Positions 40,001-53,996 are shown, counted from the first letter of the stretch. The stretch: DNA of 64,000 nucleotides from Acanthosepion esculentum (GCA_964036315.1 OZ038510.1:87216164-87280163), one strand, 5' to 3'. Notes: generated from the sequence alone by a model not told the origin. Translations and numbers: made by a program.

Positions 40001-41441
40001 AACCAGTTGTCACAAAAGAGCCAGGAGAATTCGGCTTGTAGCAGCCTGAGATTGCTTGAAAGGCAGTTGCCACAAAAGAGCCAGGAGAAATCCGCTAGTA
40101 GCAGCCTGGGATGGCTTGTAAGGCAATTGGCACAAAAGAGCCAGGAGATCGGCTCGTAGCAACCTGAGATTGCTTGTAAGGCAGTTGTCATAGAAGAGAC
40201 AGGCTCGTAGCAGCCTGAGATTGCTTGGAAGGCAGTTGGCAGTATAGAGGCAGGAGAAATCGGCTTGTAGCAACCTGAGATCCTTTGTAAGACAGTTTTC
40301 ACAAATTGCCCGATGAAGTCGGCCCACAGCAGCCTGAGATTGCTTGTAAGGCAGTTTTCACAGAAGAGCCAGCAGGTGTAGGCTTGTATCAGCCTGAGAT
40401 TGTTGTAAGGCAGTTTTCACAAAAGAGCCAGGATATGTCGTTTTGTAGCAGCCTGAGACTGCTTGTAAAGCAGTTGCCACAAAAGAGCCAGGCGTATTCG
40501 GCTTGTAGCAGCCTGAGATTTCTTGTAAGGCAGTTTTCACAAAAGTCTTAAGAGAAATCGGATCGTAGCAGCCTTACATTGCTTGTAAGGCAGTTATCAC
40601 AAAAGAGCCAGTAGAATTCGTCTTGTACCAGCCTGAGATTGCTTGTAAGGCAGTCGCCACAAAAGAGCCTTGAGAAATCGGCTCATAGCAGCCTGGGATT
40701 TCTTGTAAGGCAAGGAGATTGCTTGTAATGCAGTTGTCTTAAAAGTGCCAGCAGGTGTAGGCTTGTAGAAGAATGAGATTGCTTGTAAGGCAATTTTCAC
40801 AAATCTCCCAGGAGAACCGGCTTGTAGAATCCTAAGATTGCGTGTAAGGCACTTTCCACAAAAAGCCAGGAGAAACGGGCTCGTAGCAGCCTGAGATTGC
40901 TTGTAAGGCAGGTGTCACAAAACCGCCAGGCGTATTCGGCTTGTAGCAGCCTGAGATTGCTTGTAAGGCTGTTTTCACAAATGAGCCAGGAGAATTCGGC
41001 TCGTAGCAGCCTGGGATTGCTTGTAAGGCAATTGTCACAAAAAGCCAGGAGAATTGGACTTGCTGCAGCTTGAGATTCGTTGTAAGTCAGTTGTCACAAA
41101 AAGCCAGGAGAAATGGGCTCGTAGCTGCGTGGGATTGCTTGTAAGGCAATTGGCACAAAAAGCCAGGAGAATTGGTTTGCTGCAGCCTGAGATTGATTGT
41201 AAGGCATTTGTCACAAAAGAGTCAGGAGATGTCGATTTTTAGCAACCTGAGATTGCTTTTAAGGCAGTGGTCACAAAAGAGACAGGCGTAGTCAGCTTGT
41301 AGCAGGTTGAGATTGATTTTAGCCAGTTTTGACAGAAGAGCCAGCAGGTGTGGGCTTGTATCAGCCTGAGATTGCTTGTAAGGCAGTTTTCACAAAAGAG
41401 CCAGGATATGCCGTTTTGTAGCAGCCTGAGATTGCTTGTAA
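31051..41441 (+). repeat. Satellite A array, 60-bp unit, forward (copy 2)
   Basis: About 173 units of the 60-bp satellite A, the longest A array here. Recurrent variants are interspersed: a truncated form with aaaaagtcaggagaa followed by ggcggcag or agcggcag recurs every 0.5-1.1 kb (for example near 31430, 32025, 32870, 34000, 35190, 36270), hinting at an irregular higher-order pattern. From about 38614 to the right end it is collinear with bases 1-2221, with about ten additional units at 40330-41000. It ends at the conserved A/B junction. Confidence 0.96.
33421..33780 (+). repeat. 120-bp dimeric repeat within satellite A
   Basis: Three consecutive copies of a two-unit (120-bp) block. In each, a unit with ttttcacaaaagacccaag or a close variant and agaagtcggctcgtag is followed by a unit with gttgtcacaaaagcgccag. 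The second and third dimers also share gagatttattctaaggcag. The copies differ at only a few bases, so the local amplification is recent. Confidence 0.88.
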
Positions 41442-41833
41442 GGGATTTTTCATTTGGTCAGATAGTAAAAAGTACAGCTTTAACCATGTGCGCGGTATGT
41501 CGTCTGACAATTTACAGCGTCCGAATTCCAGTGTGCACAATAAGACTGCATTTCTAATTTTTCTTTTTATCGAATTCACAAAATATTGGTGTCCAAATGT
41601 CGGGAATATCTTGCCTTATCCATAATACCAAATGTTTTTTCTACACCTTGACTAGAGTCGAGGCGAAATTCAGCGATATGGGGACTTGTGTTAGCTCATT
41701 TGCGGAAATTTTCATGCGGCCCTCAACTGGGAAATCAGTCATATTTCAGTTATTTATAAATTTTCCAGTAAAAGAAATATTTTCAAAATGGTTATCAATT
41801 TGTGTGCAATTATTTGATTTGTCTATGTTTACA

Positions 41834-43413
41834 GGGATTTTTCATTTGGTCAGATAGTAAAAAGTACAGCTTTCACCATGTGCGCGGTATGTCGTCTGAC
41901 AATTTACAGCGTCCGAATTCCAGTGTGCACAATAAGACTGCATTTCTAATTTTTCCTTTTTATCGAATCCACAAAATATTGGTGTCAAATATTCGCGAAT
42001 TTCTTGCCTTATCCATAATTACAAAAGTTTTTTTCTACACCTTGACTAGTGTCGAGGCGAAATTCAACGTTATGGGGACTTGTGTTAGCTCATTTGCGGA
42101 CATTTTCATGCGGTCCTAAATTTGGAAATCAGTCATATTTCACTTGTTTATAACTTTTTTCCAGTAATAGAAATATTTTCAAAATGAGTATAAAATTGTG
42201 TGCAAGTTTTTTATTTGTCTATGTTTACAGGGATTTTTCATTTGGTCAGATTGTAAAAAGTACAGCTTTCACCATATGCGCGGTATGTCTTCTGACAATA
42301 TACAGCATCCGAATTCCAGTGTGCACAATAAGACTGCCTTCCTAATTTTTCCATTTTATCGAATCCACAAAATATTGGTGTCCAATTGTCGGGAAATTCT
42401 TGCCTTATCCATGACTACAAAAGTTTTTCCTACACGTTGACTGGAGTCAAGGCGAAATTCAACGATATGGGGACTTGTGTTAGCTCATTTGCGGAAATGT
42501 TCATGCGGCCCTAAATTGGGAAATCAGTCATATTTCACTTGTTTATAACTTTTTTCCAGTAAATGAAATATTTTCAAAATGGGTATAAAATTGTGTGCAA
42601 TTATTTTATTTGTCTATGTTTACAAGGATTTTTCATTTGGTCAGATAGTAAAAAGAACAGCTTTTACCATGTGCGCGGTATGTCGTCTGACAATTTACAG
42701 CGTCCGAATTCCAGTGTGCACAATAAGACTGCATTTCTAATTTTTTCTTTTTATCGAATCCACAAAATATTGGTGTCCAATTGTCGAGAATTTCATGCCT
42801 TATCCATAATTAGAAAAGTTTTCTCTACACCTTGACTAGTGTCGAGGCGAAATTCAACGTTATAGGGACTTGTGTTAGCTCATTTGCGGACATTTTCATG
42901 CGGTCCTAAATTTGGAAATCAGTCATATTTCACTTGTTTATAACATTTTTCCAGTAATAGAAATATTTTCAAAATGAGTATCAAATTGTGTGCAAGTATT
43001 TTATTAGTCTATGTTTACAGGGATTTTTCATTTGGTCAGATTGTAAAAAGCACAGCTTTCACCATATGCGCGGTATGTCGTCTGACAATATACAGCGTCC
43101 GAATTCCATTGTGCACAATAAGACTGCATTTCTAATTTTTCCATTTTATCGAATCCACAAAATATTGGTGTCCAATTGTCAGGTATTTCTTGCCTTATCC
43201 ATAATTACACAATTTTTCATACACATTGACTAGAGTCGCGGCGAAATTCAACGATATGGGGACTTGTGTTAGCTCATTTGCGGAAATTTTCATGCGGTCC
43301 TCAACTGGGAAATCAGTCATATTTCATTTGTTTATAACTTTTTTCCAGTAAAAGAAATATTTTCAAAATGGGTATCAAATTGTGTGCCATTATTTGATTT
43401 GTCTATGTTTACA
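41834..43413 (+). repeat. Two-unit (790-bp) higher-order repeat in satellite B
   Basis: Two tandem copies of a B dimer, at 41834-42624 and 42625-43413. The first unit of each dimer has gtcgaggcgaaattcaacgt and ttttcatgcggtcctaaat. The second has tcagattgtaaaaag, caccatatgcgcgg and ctgacaatatacagc. These alternating variants show that homogenisation acted on pairs of units. Confidence 0.85.
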
Positions 43414-43985
43414 GGGTTTTTTTATTTGGTCAGATAGTAAAAAGTACAGATTTCACCATGTGCACTATATGTCGTCTGACAATTTACAGTGTCCGAATTC
43501 CAGTGTGCACAATAAGACTGCATTTCTAATTTTTCATTTTCAACGAATCCACTAAATATTGGTGTCCAATTGTCGGAAACTTCTTGCCTTATCCATAATT
43601 ACAAAAGTTTTTTCTACACGTTGATTCGAGTAGAGGTCAAATTCAACGATATGGGGACTTGTGTTTGGCTCATTTGCGGAAATTTTCATGCGGCACTAAA
43701 CTGGGAAATCAGTCATATTTCACTTGTTTATAACTTTTGTCCAGTAAAAGAAATTTTTTTCTTGCTTAATCAATAATTACAAAAGTTTTTCCTACACCTT
43801 GACTAGAGCCGAGGCCAAATTCAACGATATGGGGACTTGTGTTAATTCATTTGCGGAAATTTTCATGTGGCGCTAAACAGGGAAATCAGTCATAATTCAG
43901 TTGTTTATAATTTTTTGTAGGAAAAGAAATATTTTCAAAATGGGTATCAAATTGTGTGCAATTATTTGATTTGTCTCTGTTTACA
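43414..43985 (+). repeat. Internally deleted B unit pair
   Basis: This interval is 572 bp where two full units would span about 788 bp. At about 43751-43760 the sequence ccagtaaaagaaat passes directly to ttttttcttgcttaatc, joining the end of one unit to the middle of the next. About 216 bp are missing. The flanking bases show a T run at the join. Confidence 0.8.
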
Positions 43986-45664
43986 GGGATATTTAATTGG
44001 TCAGATAGTAAAATATACAGCTTTCACCATGTGCGCGGCATGTCGTCTGACAATTTACAGCGTCCGTATTCCAGTGTGCACAATAAGACTGCATTTCTAA
44101 TTTTTCCTTTTTATCGAATCCACAAAATATTGGTGTCCAATTTCGAGAATTTCTTGCCTTATCCATAATTGCTAAAGTTTTTCCTACTCCTTGACTAGAG
44201 TCGATGCGAAATTCAACGATATGGGGACTTATGTTAGCTCATTTGCAGAAATTTTCATGCGGCCCTAAATTGGGAAATCAGTCATATTTCATTTGTTTAT
44301 AACTTTTTTCCAGTGAAAGATATATTTTCAAAATGAGTATAAAATTGTGTGCAATTATTTGATTTGTCTATGTTTACAAGGACTTTTCATTTGGTCAGAT
44401 AGTAAAAAGTACAGCTTTCACCAAGTGCGCGGTATGTCGTCTGACAATTTACAGCGTAGGAATTCGAGTGTGCACAATAAGAATGCATTTCTAATTTTTC
44501 ATTTTTACCGAATCCACTAAATATATGTTTCCAATTGTCGGGTTTTTCTTGCCTTATCCATAATCACAAATGTTTTTTCTACACCTTGAATAGAGTCGAG
44601 CCGAAATTCAACGTTATGGGGACTTGTGTTATGTCATTTACGGATATTTTCATGCGGCCGGAAACTGGGAAATCAGTCATATTTCAATTGTTTGTAACTT
44701 TTTTCCAGTAAAAGAAATGATTTCAAGATGGGTATCAAATTGTGTCCAATTATTTGATTTGTCTATGTTTGCAGGGATTTTTTATTTGGTCAGAAAGTAA
44801 AAAGTACAGCTTTCACCATGTGCACTATATGTCGTCTGACAATTTACAGTGTCCGAATTCCAGTGTGCACAATAAGACTGCATTTCTAATTTTTCCTTTT
44901 CATCGAATCCACTAAATATTGGTGCCCAATTGTCGGGTATTTCTTGCTTATCCATAATTATATAGGTGTTTTCTACACCTTGATTAGAGTCGAGGCGAAA
45001 TTCAACGATATGGGGACTTGTGTTAGTTCATTTACGGAAATTTTCATGCGGCCTTAAACTGGGAAAACTGTCATATTTCACTTGTTTATAACTTTTTTCC
45101 AGTAAAAGTAATATTTTCAAAATGGGTATCAAATTGTGTGCAATTATTTGATTTGTCTATGTTTACATGAATTTTTCATTTCGCCAGATAGTAAAAAGTA
45201 CAGCTTTCACCATGTACGCGGTATGTCGTCTGACAATTTACAGCGTCCGAATTCCAGTGTGCAAAATATGACTGCATTTCTAATTTTTCCTTTTCATCAA
45301 ATCCACAAAATATTTGTGTCCAATTGTGGGGAATTTCTTGCCTTATCCATAATTACAAAATTTTTCATACATCTTGACTAGAGTCGAGGCGAAATTCAAC
45401 GATATGTGCACTTGTGTTAGCTCATTTGCGGAAATTTTCATGCGGCCCTCAACTGGGAAATCAGTCATATTTCACGTGTTTATAACATCTATTCTGTAAA
45501 AGAAATATTTTCAAAATGGGTATCAAATTGTGTGCAATTATTTGATTTGTCTATGTTTACAGGGATTTTGCATTTGGTCAGATAGTAAAAAGTACAGCTT
45601 TCACCATGTGCGCGGTATGTCGTCTGACAATTTACGTCGTCCGAGCATGTGCACAATAAGACTG

Positions 45665-47613
45665 CATTCTAGGATCATCAGGCTAAGAAGGTGCAATATA
45701 TAATATAATCCGGATGAAAATCTGAATTCTAATGATGAATAGGATGCGATCATACCCGACATGTATGTTTTGTCGCTTTTCGCCATATAACAGACTGCTA
45801 CTTAGCAGACGCTTGATATTAATAAAAAAGCATTCATTAATGTTATTTTCTGAAACTACTGTCATAATTCTATGAACATCAGGTTTAGATGATGCAATAT
45901 GTAACATAATCCGGATGAAAGTATGAATTCTAATGATGAATAGGATGCGATCATACCCGACATGTATGTTTTGTCGCTTTTCGCCGTATAACAGACAGTT
46001 ACTTAGCAGACGCTTGATATTAATAAAAATTCATTTATTAATGTTATTTGATTAAATAGTGTCAGCATTCTATGAACATCAGTCTTAGATGATGCGATAT
46101 GTAAAATAATACGGATGAAAATCTGAATTCTAATGATGAATAGGATGCGATGATTACCCGACATGTATGTTTTGTCGCCTTTCCCCGTATAACAGACAAG
46201 TACTTAGCAGACTCTTGAAATTAATAAAAATGCCTTCATTAATGTTATTTTTTGTAACTAGTGACACAATTCTATGAACATCAGTTTTAGATGATACAAT
46301 ATGTAATATAATCCGGATGAAAATCTGAATTCTAATGATGAATAGGATGCGATCATACCCGACATGTATGTTTTGTCGCTTTTCGCCGTATAACAGACAG
46401 TTACTTAGCAGACGGTTGATATTAATAAAAATGATTTCATTATTAATATTTTCTAAATGAGTGTCAGCATTCTATGCACATCAGGCTTAGATGACTAAAT
46501 ATGTAATATAATCCGGATGAAAATCTGAATTCTAATTATATAATAGTGTACGATCATACCCGACTTGTATGCTTTGTCGCTTTTCGCCGTATAAGAGACA
46601 GCTACATAACAGACGCTTGATATTAATAAAAATGCATTCATTAATGTTATTTTCTGAAACTAGTGTCACCATTCTATGAACATCAGACTTAGATGATGGA
46701 ATATGTAATATAATCCGTATGAAAATCTGAATTCTAATGATGAATAGGATGCCATCATAACCCCACATGTATGTTTTCTCGCTTTTCGCCGTATAACAGA
46801 CAGCTAATTAGAGGACGATTGATATGAATAAAAATGAATTCATTAATGTTATTTTCTGAAATTGTGTCAGCATTCTATGTACATCAGGCTTAGATGATGC
46901 AATATGTACTATAATCCCAATGAAAATCTGACTTCTAATGATGAATAGGATGCGATCATTACCCGACATGAATGTTTGTCGCTTTTCGCCGAATAACAGA
47001 CAGTTACTTATCAGACGCTTTATATTAATATAAATCCATTCATTAATGTTATTTGCTGAAATAGTGTGAGCATTCTATGAAAATCAGGCTTAGATAATGC
47101 AACATGTAATATAATCCGGATGCAAATCTTAATTCTAATGAAGAATATGATGCGATCATTAACTGACATGTATTTTGGGTCGCTTTTTGCCGTATAACAG
47201 ACAGTTACTTAGCAGACGCTTGATATTAATAAAAATGCATTCATTAACGTTATTTTCTGAAATGGTGTCAGCATTCTATTAACATCAGGCTTCGATGATG
47301 TAATATGTAATAAAATCCGGATGAAAATCTGAATTATAATGATGAATAGGATTCGATCATTACCCGACATGTATGACTTGTCTCTTTTCGCCGTATAACA
47401 GACAATTACTTAGCAGACGCTTGATATTAATAAAAATGCATTCATTAATGTTATTTTCTGAAATAGTTTCTGCATTCTATGAACATCAGACTTAGATGAT
47501 GCAATATGTAATATAATCCGGATGAAAATCGGAATTCTAAAGAGGAATAGGATGCGATGATTACCCGACATGTATGTTTTGTCGCTTTTCGCCTTATAAC
47601 AGACAATTATTTA
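45665..47613 (+). repeat. Satellite C array, forward (copy 2)
   Basis: About 9-10 units of satellite C in forward orientation, following the B/C junction (actgcattctaggatcatc). It is much shorter than the reverse-oriented C array on the other side of the palindrome centre (about 6.4 kb). The array ends in the left stem of the central hairpin. Confidence 0.94.
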
Positions 47614-47747
47614 TAACATTAATGAATGCATTTTTATTAATATCAAGCGTCTGCTAAATAATTGTCTGTTATACGGCGAAAAGCGACAAAACATATATGT
47701 CGGGTAATCATCGCATCCTATTCGTCATTAGAATTCAGATTTTCATC
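47521..47747. repeat. Palindrome centre: long inverted repeat with 41-bp spacer
   Basis: The left stem 47581-47613 (gtcgcttttcgccttataac and onward) is complementary to 47655-47687 at 32 of 33 positions. The next 60 bp outward on each side (47521-47580 against 47688-47747) also pair with only about four mismatches. The spacer, 47614-47654, is ordinary reverse-oriented C sequence (taacattaatgaatgc and onward). This is where forward C becomes reverse C, and the stem could in principle extrude as a cruciform or hairpin. Confidence 0.92.
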
Positions 47748-50700
47748 AGGATTATATTACATATTGCCTCATCTAAGCCTGATGTTCATTGAATGCTGAC
47801 ACTATTTCAGCAAATAACATTAATGAATGAATTGTTATTAATATCAAGCGTCTGCTAAGTATCTGTCTGTTATACGGCGAAAAGCGACAAAACATATATG
47901 TCGGGTAATGATCGCATCCTATTCATCATTAGAATTCAGATTTTCATCCGGATTATATTACATATTGCATCATCTAAGCGTGATGTTCATAGAATTCTGA
48001 CACATGTTTCAGAAAATAACATTAATGAATGTATTTTTATTCATATCAAGCGTCTGCTAAGTAACTGTCTGTTATACGGCGAAAAGTGACAAAATATACA
48101 TGTGCGGTAATAATCGCATCCTATTCATCATTATAATTCAGATTTTCATCCGGATTATATTACATATCGCATCATCTAAAACTGAAGTTCATAGAATTTT
48201 GACACTATCTCAGAAAATAACATTAATGAATGCATTTTTATTAATATCAAGCGTCTGCTAAGTAACTCTCTGTTATACGGCGAAAAGCGACAAAACATAC
48301 CTGTCGGGTATGATGGTATCCGCTTCATCATTATAATTCAGATTTTCATCCAATTTATATTACATATTGCATCATCTAAAACTGAAGTTCATAGAATGTT
48401 GACACTATTTCAGAAAATAACATTAATGAATGAATTTTTATTAATATCAATCGTCTGCTAAGTAACTCTCTGCTATACGGCGAAAATCGACAAAACATAC
48501 CTGTCGGGTATGATGGTATCCGCTTCATCATTAGAATTCAGATTTTCATCCGGATTATAATACATTTTGCATGATCTAACACTCTTTTAATAGAATGATG
48601 ACAGTAGTTTAAGAAAATAACATAAATGAATGCATTTTTATTAATATCAAGCGTCTACTATGTAACTGTCGATTATACGGCGAAAAGCTACAAAATAGGT
48701 CGGGTTTGATCGCATCATATTCTTCATAAGATTCGATATATTCTTCCGGATTATATTACATTTTGCATCATAAAGCATTATGTTCATAGAATGCTGGCAT
48801 TATTTTAAGAAAAGAAATTTAATTAATGCATTTTTATTAATATCAAGCGTCTGCTAAGTAACTGTCGGCAATACGGCGAAAAGAGACAAAACATCCAAAT
48901 CGGTTTTGATCGCATCATATTCATCATAAGAATTCAGATTTTCTGCTGGATTATATTACATTTTGCATAATGTATGACTTATGTTTATAGGATGTTGACA
49001 CTAGTAGAGGAAAATAACATTAATGAATGCATTTTTATTAATATCAAACGTCTACTGAGTAACTGTCTGTTATACGGCGAAAAGCGATACAACGTCCATG
49101 TCAAATTTAATCGCATCAAATTTATAATTAGAATTCAGATTTTCTCACGAATTAAATTATATTTTGTATAATCTATGACTTATGTTTATAGAATTCTCAG
49201 ACTAGTTTAAGAAAATAACATTTCTTAATGCATTTTTATTAATATCAAACGTCTGCGAAGTAATTCGTTTAATAGGCGAAAAGTGACAGAAAATCCAAGT
49301 CGGATTTGATCGCATCAATTTCATCCTAAGAATTCAGATTTTCTTCCGGATTATATTACATATTACATCATCTAAGCCTTATGTTTATAGAATGCGGAGA
49401 CGAGTTTCAGAAAATAACATTAATGACTGCATTTTTATTAATATGGAGCGTCTGCTAAGTAACTGTCTGTTAAACAACGAAATGCGACAAAACATTCTTG
49501 TCGGGTTTGATAGCATCATATTAATCATTAGAATTCAGATTTTCCTCAGGATTATATTACATTTTGCATCATCTCAGACTTTTCTTCATAGAATTCTGGC
49601 GCTAGTTTAAGAAAATAACATTAATGAACGCATTTTAAATATATATCAGGCCTCTGCTAAGTAACTGTCGGATATACGGCGAAAAGCCACAAAACATTCA
49701 AGTCGGGTTTTGATCGCATAATATTCATCATAAAATTCAAATTTTCTTCCGGATTATATTATATTTTGCATCATCTAAGCTTTAAGTTTATAGAATGCTG
49801 ATACTAGCTTCAGAAAATAACATTAATGATTGCATTTTTATTAATATCAAGAGTCTGCAAAGTAGCTTCGTTTGTACGGCGAAAAGCGACAAAACATCCA
49901 AGTCCGCTTTGATCGCATGTCATTCATTATTACAATTTAGATTGTCTTCCGGTTTATCTTACATTTAGCATCATCTAAGACTAATGGTTCAGAAAATAAC
50001 ATTAATGAATTCATTTTTAATAATATGAAACCTCTGCTAAGAAAATGCCGGTCATACAGCGAAAAGTGACAAAACGTACATGTCAGGTATGATCGGAGAA
50101 TATTCATCATTAGAATTCAGATTCTCTACCCGATTATAATATATTATGAATCATTTAAGACTTCTATTTATAGAATGTTGACACGAGTTTGAGAAAATAA
50201 CATTAATGTATGCATTTTTATTAATATCAAGACTCTGATAAATAACTGTCGGTTATACGACGAAAAGCGACAAAACATTCACGTGGGGTTTGATCGTATC
50301 ATATTCTTCATTAGAATTCAGATTTTAGTCCGGATTATATTACATTTTGCATCACGTAAGACATATGTTTATAGGATTCTGTCACAAGTTTAAGAAAAAA
50401 GCATTAATGAATGCATTTTTATTAATATCAAGCGTCTGCTAAGTAACTGTCTGTTATACGGCGAAAAGCGACAAAACAAACATGTCGGGTATGATCGCAT
50501 CCTATTCATCATTAGAATTCAGATTTTTATCCGGATTATATTACATATTGCATCATCTAAGAGTGAAGTTCATAGAATGCTGACACTATTTAAGCAAATA
50601 AAATTAATAAATGAATTTTTAATAAAATCAAGCGTCTGCTAAGTAACTGTCTGTTATACGGGGAAAGGCGACAAAACATACATGTCGGGTAAACATCGCA

Positions 50701-53700
50701 TCCTATTCATCATTAGAATTCAGATTTTCATCCGGATTATATTACATATCGCATCATCTAAGACTGATGTTCATAGAATGCTGACACTATTTCAGCAAAT
50801 AACATTAATAAATGAATTTTTATTAATATCAAGCGTCTGCTAAGTAACTGTCTGTTATACGGCGAAAAGCGACAAAACATACATGTCAGGTAATGATCGC
50901 ATCATATTCTTCATTAGAATTAAGATTTGCATCCGGATTATATTACATATTGCATCACTTAACCCTGATGTTCATAGAATGCTGACACTAGTTACAGAAA
51001 ATAACATTAATGAATGCATTTTTATTAATATCAGGCGTCTGCTAAGTAACTGTCTGTTATACAGCGAAATACGACAAAACATAGATATCGGGTAATCATC
51101 GGATCCTATTCATCATTAGAATTAAGATTTTTATCCGGATTATATTATATATTGCATCATCTAAGCCTGATGTTCATAGAATGTTGACACTATTTCAGAA
51201 AATAACATTTATGAATGCATTTTTGTTAATATAAAGCGTCTGCTAAGTAACTCTCTGTTATACGGCGAAATGCGACAAAACATACATGTCGGGTAAACAT
51301 CGCATCCTATTCATAATTAGAATTCAGATTTTCATCCGGATTATATTACATATTGCATCATCAAAGCCTGATGTTCTTAACATATTGACACTATTTTCAG
51401 AAAATAACATTAATGAATGTATTTTTATTAATATCAAGCGTCTGCTAAGTAACTGTCTGTTATACGGCGAAAAGCGACAAAACATGCATGTCGGGTAATC
51501 ATCGTATCCTATTCATCATTAGAATTCAGATTTTCATCCGCATTATATTACATATTGCGTTATCTAAGCCTGATGTTCATTGAATGCTGACACTCGTTTC
51601 AGAAAATAACATTAATGAATGCATTTATATTAAAATCAAGAATCTGCTATGTAACTATCCGTTATAAAGCGAAAAGCGACAAAACATACATGTCGGGTAA
51701 TGATCGCATCCTATTCATCATTAGAATTCAGATTTTCATCCGAATTATATTACATATTGTATCATCTACGCCTGATGTTCATAGAATGCAGACACTATTA
51801 CAGCGAATAACATTAATGAAATCATTTTTATTAATATTAAGCGTCTGCTAATTAACTGTTTTTTTTACGGCGGAAAGCAACAAAACATACATGTCGGTTA
51901 TGATCGCATCCTATTCATCATTAGAATTCAGATTTTCACACGGATTATATTACATATTGCATCATCTAAGTCTGATGTTCATAGAATACTGACACTATTT
52001 CAGAAAATAACATTAATGAATGCAATTTTATTCATATCAAGCGACCTCTAATTAATTGTCTGTTATACGGCGAAAAGCGACAAAACATACATGTCGGGTA
52101 ATGATCGCATCCTATTAATCATTAGAATTCAGATTTTCATCCGGATTATATTATATATTGCATCATCTAAGCCTCATGTTCATAGAATGCAGACACTAGA
52201 TTCAGAAAATAACATGAATGAATGCATTCTTATAAATATCAAGCGTCTGCTAAGTAACTGTCTATTATACGGCGAAAAGCGACAAAACATAAATGTCGGG
52301 TATGATCGCATCCTATTCATCATTATAATTCAGATTTTCATCCGGATTATATTACATAGTGCATCATCTAAGCTTGATCTTCCTAGAATGTTGACACTAG
52401 TTTCAGAAAATAACACTAATGAATGCATTTTTATTAATATCAAGCGTCTGCTAAGTAACTGTCTGTTATACTGCGAAAAGCGACAAAACATACATGTCGG
52501 GTTAGCGCATCCTATTCATAATTAGAATTCACATTTTCATTCGGATTATATTACGTATTGAATCATCTAAGCCTGATGTTCATAGAATGCTGACACTAGT
52601 TTCAGAAAGTAACATTAATGAATGCATTTTTTTTAATATCACGCGTTTGTTATGTAGCTGTTTTTTATACAGGAAAAGCGACAAAACATACATGTCGGGT
52701 ATGATCGCATCCTATTCATCATTAGAATTCAGATTTTCACACGGATTATATTACATATTGCATCATCTAAGTCTGATGTTCATAGAATTGTGACACTAGT
52801 TTCAGAAAATGACATTAATGAATGCATTTTTATTAATATCAAGCGTCTGCAAATAAGTGTCTGTTATACGGCGAAAAGCGATAAAACATACATGTCGGGT
52901 ATGATCGCATCCTATTCATCATTAGAATTCAGATTTTCATACGGATTATATTATATATTGCATCATCTAAACCTGATGTTCATAGAATGGTGACACTAGT
53001 TTCAGAAAATACCATTAATGAAGGCATTTTTATTAATATCAAAAGTCTGCTAAGTAACTGTCTATTATACGGCGAAATGCGACAAAACATACATGTCGGG
53101 TATGATCGCATCCTATTCATCATTACAATTCGGATTTTCATAAAGATTATATTACATATTGCATCATCTAAGACTGATGTTCATAGAATGATGTCACTAG
53201 TTTCAGAAAATAACATTAATGAATGCATTTTTATTAATATCAAGCGTCTGCTAAATAGCTGTCTGTTATACGGCTAAAAGCGCCAAAACATACATGTCGG
53301 GTATGATCGGATCCTATTCATCATTAGAATTCAGATTTTCATCCGGATTATATTCCATATTCCATCATCTAAGCCTGATGTTAATAGAATGCTGACACTA
53401 GTTTCAGAAAATAACATTAATGAATGCATTTTTATTAATATCAATCGTCTGCAAATAGCTGTCTGTTATACGGCGAAAAGCGACAAAACATACATGTCGG
53501 GGATGATCGCATCCTATTCATCATTAAAATTCAGATTTTCATACGGATTATATTACATATTGCATCATCTTCTCTTGATGTTCATAGAATTGTGACACAA
53601 GTTTCAGAAAATAACATTAATGAATGCATTTTTATTAATATCAAGCGTCTGCTAAGTAGCTGTCTGTTATACGTCGAAAAGCGACAAAACATACATGTCG

Positions 53701-53996
53701 GGTAGGATCGCATCCTATTCATCATTAGAATTCAGATTTTCATCCGGATTATATTACATATTGCATCATCTAAACCTGATGTTCATAGAATGATGACATT
53801 AATTTCAGACAATAACATTAATGAATGCATTTTTATCAATATCAAGCGTTGTGCTAAGTAGCAGTCTGTTATACGGCGAAAAGCGACAAAACATATATGT
53901 CGGGTATGATCACATCCTATTCATCATTAGAATTCCGATTTTCATCCGGATTATATTATATATTGCATCTTCTAAGCCTGATGTTCTTAGAATGCA
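47614..53996 (-). repeat. Satellite C array, reverse orientation (copy 2)
   Basis: About 31-32 reverse-oriented units, the longest C array here. Units at 47.65-48.36 kb and from about 50.4 kb onward are close to consensus, while those at about 48.5-50.4 kb are diverged and mirror the diverged stretch at 6.3-8.2 kb. The array ends at the C/B junction (ttcttagaatgcagtctta). No gene is apparent. Confidence 0.95.
48520..50396 (-). repeat. Diverged satellite C units, right copy
   Basis: A run of about nine C units with many more substitutions and indels than neighbours, for example aatacggcgaaaagagac, gtcaaatttaatcgcatc and gttaaacaacgaaatgcg. They are collinear with the reverse complement of 6300-8175. 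Conserved C units flank them on both sides in this copy. Confidence 0.8.

Larger units (their letters stand above)
41442..45664 (+). repeat. Satellite B array, ~394-bp unit, forward (copy 2)
   Basis: Eleven unit starts at 41442, 41834, 42230, 42625, 43020, 43414, 43986, 44379, 44774, 45168 and 45562. Spacing is 392-396 bp except for one 572-bp interval. Internal landmarks match the other B arrays. The array opens at the A/B junction and ends in the B/C junction, where the usual ccgaattccagtgtgcac is replaced by the junction-specific ccgagcatgtgcac. Part of it (43892-45664) is the inverted partner of 12798-15360. Confidence 0.95.

Noticed and set aside
31051..41441. Possible CRISPR-like array (regular 60-bp period with variable parts)
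   Set aside because: The whole 60-bp unit is conserved, with mutations spread along it. There are no unique spacers, no leader and no cas genes, and the context is eukaryotic satellite DNA.
47521..47747. Palindrome explained wholly as a sequencing fold-back artefact
   Set aside because: A missed adaptor would give near-identical arms. The arms here differ in unit number by thousands of bases and carry mismatches, and a related inversion exists at 8340. An artefact at the very centre cannot be excluded without reads.
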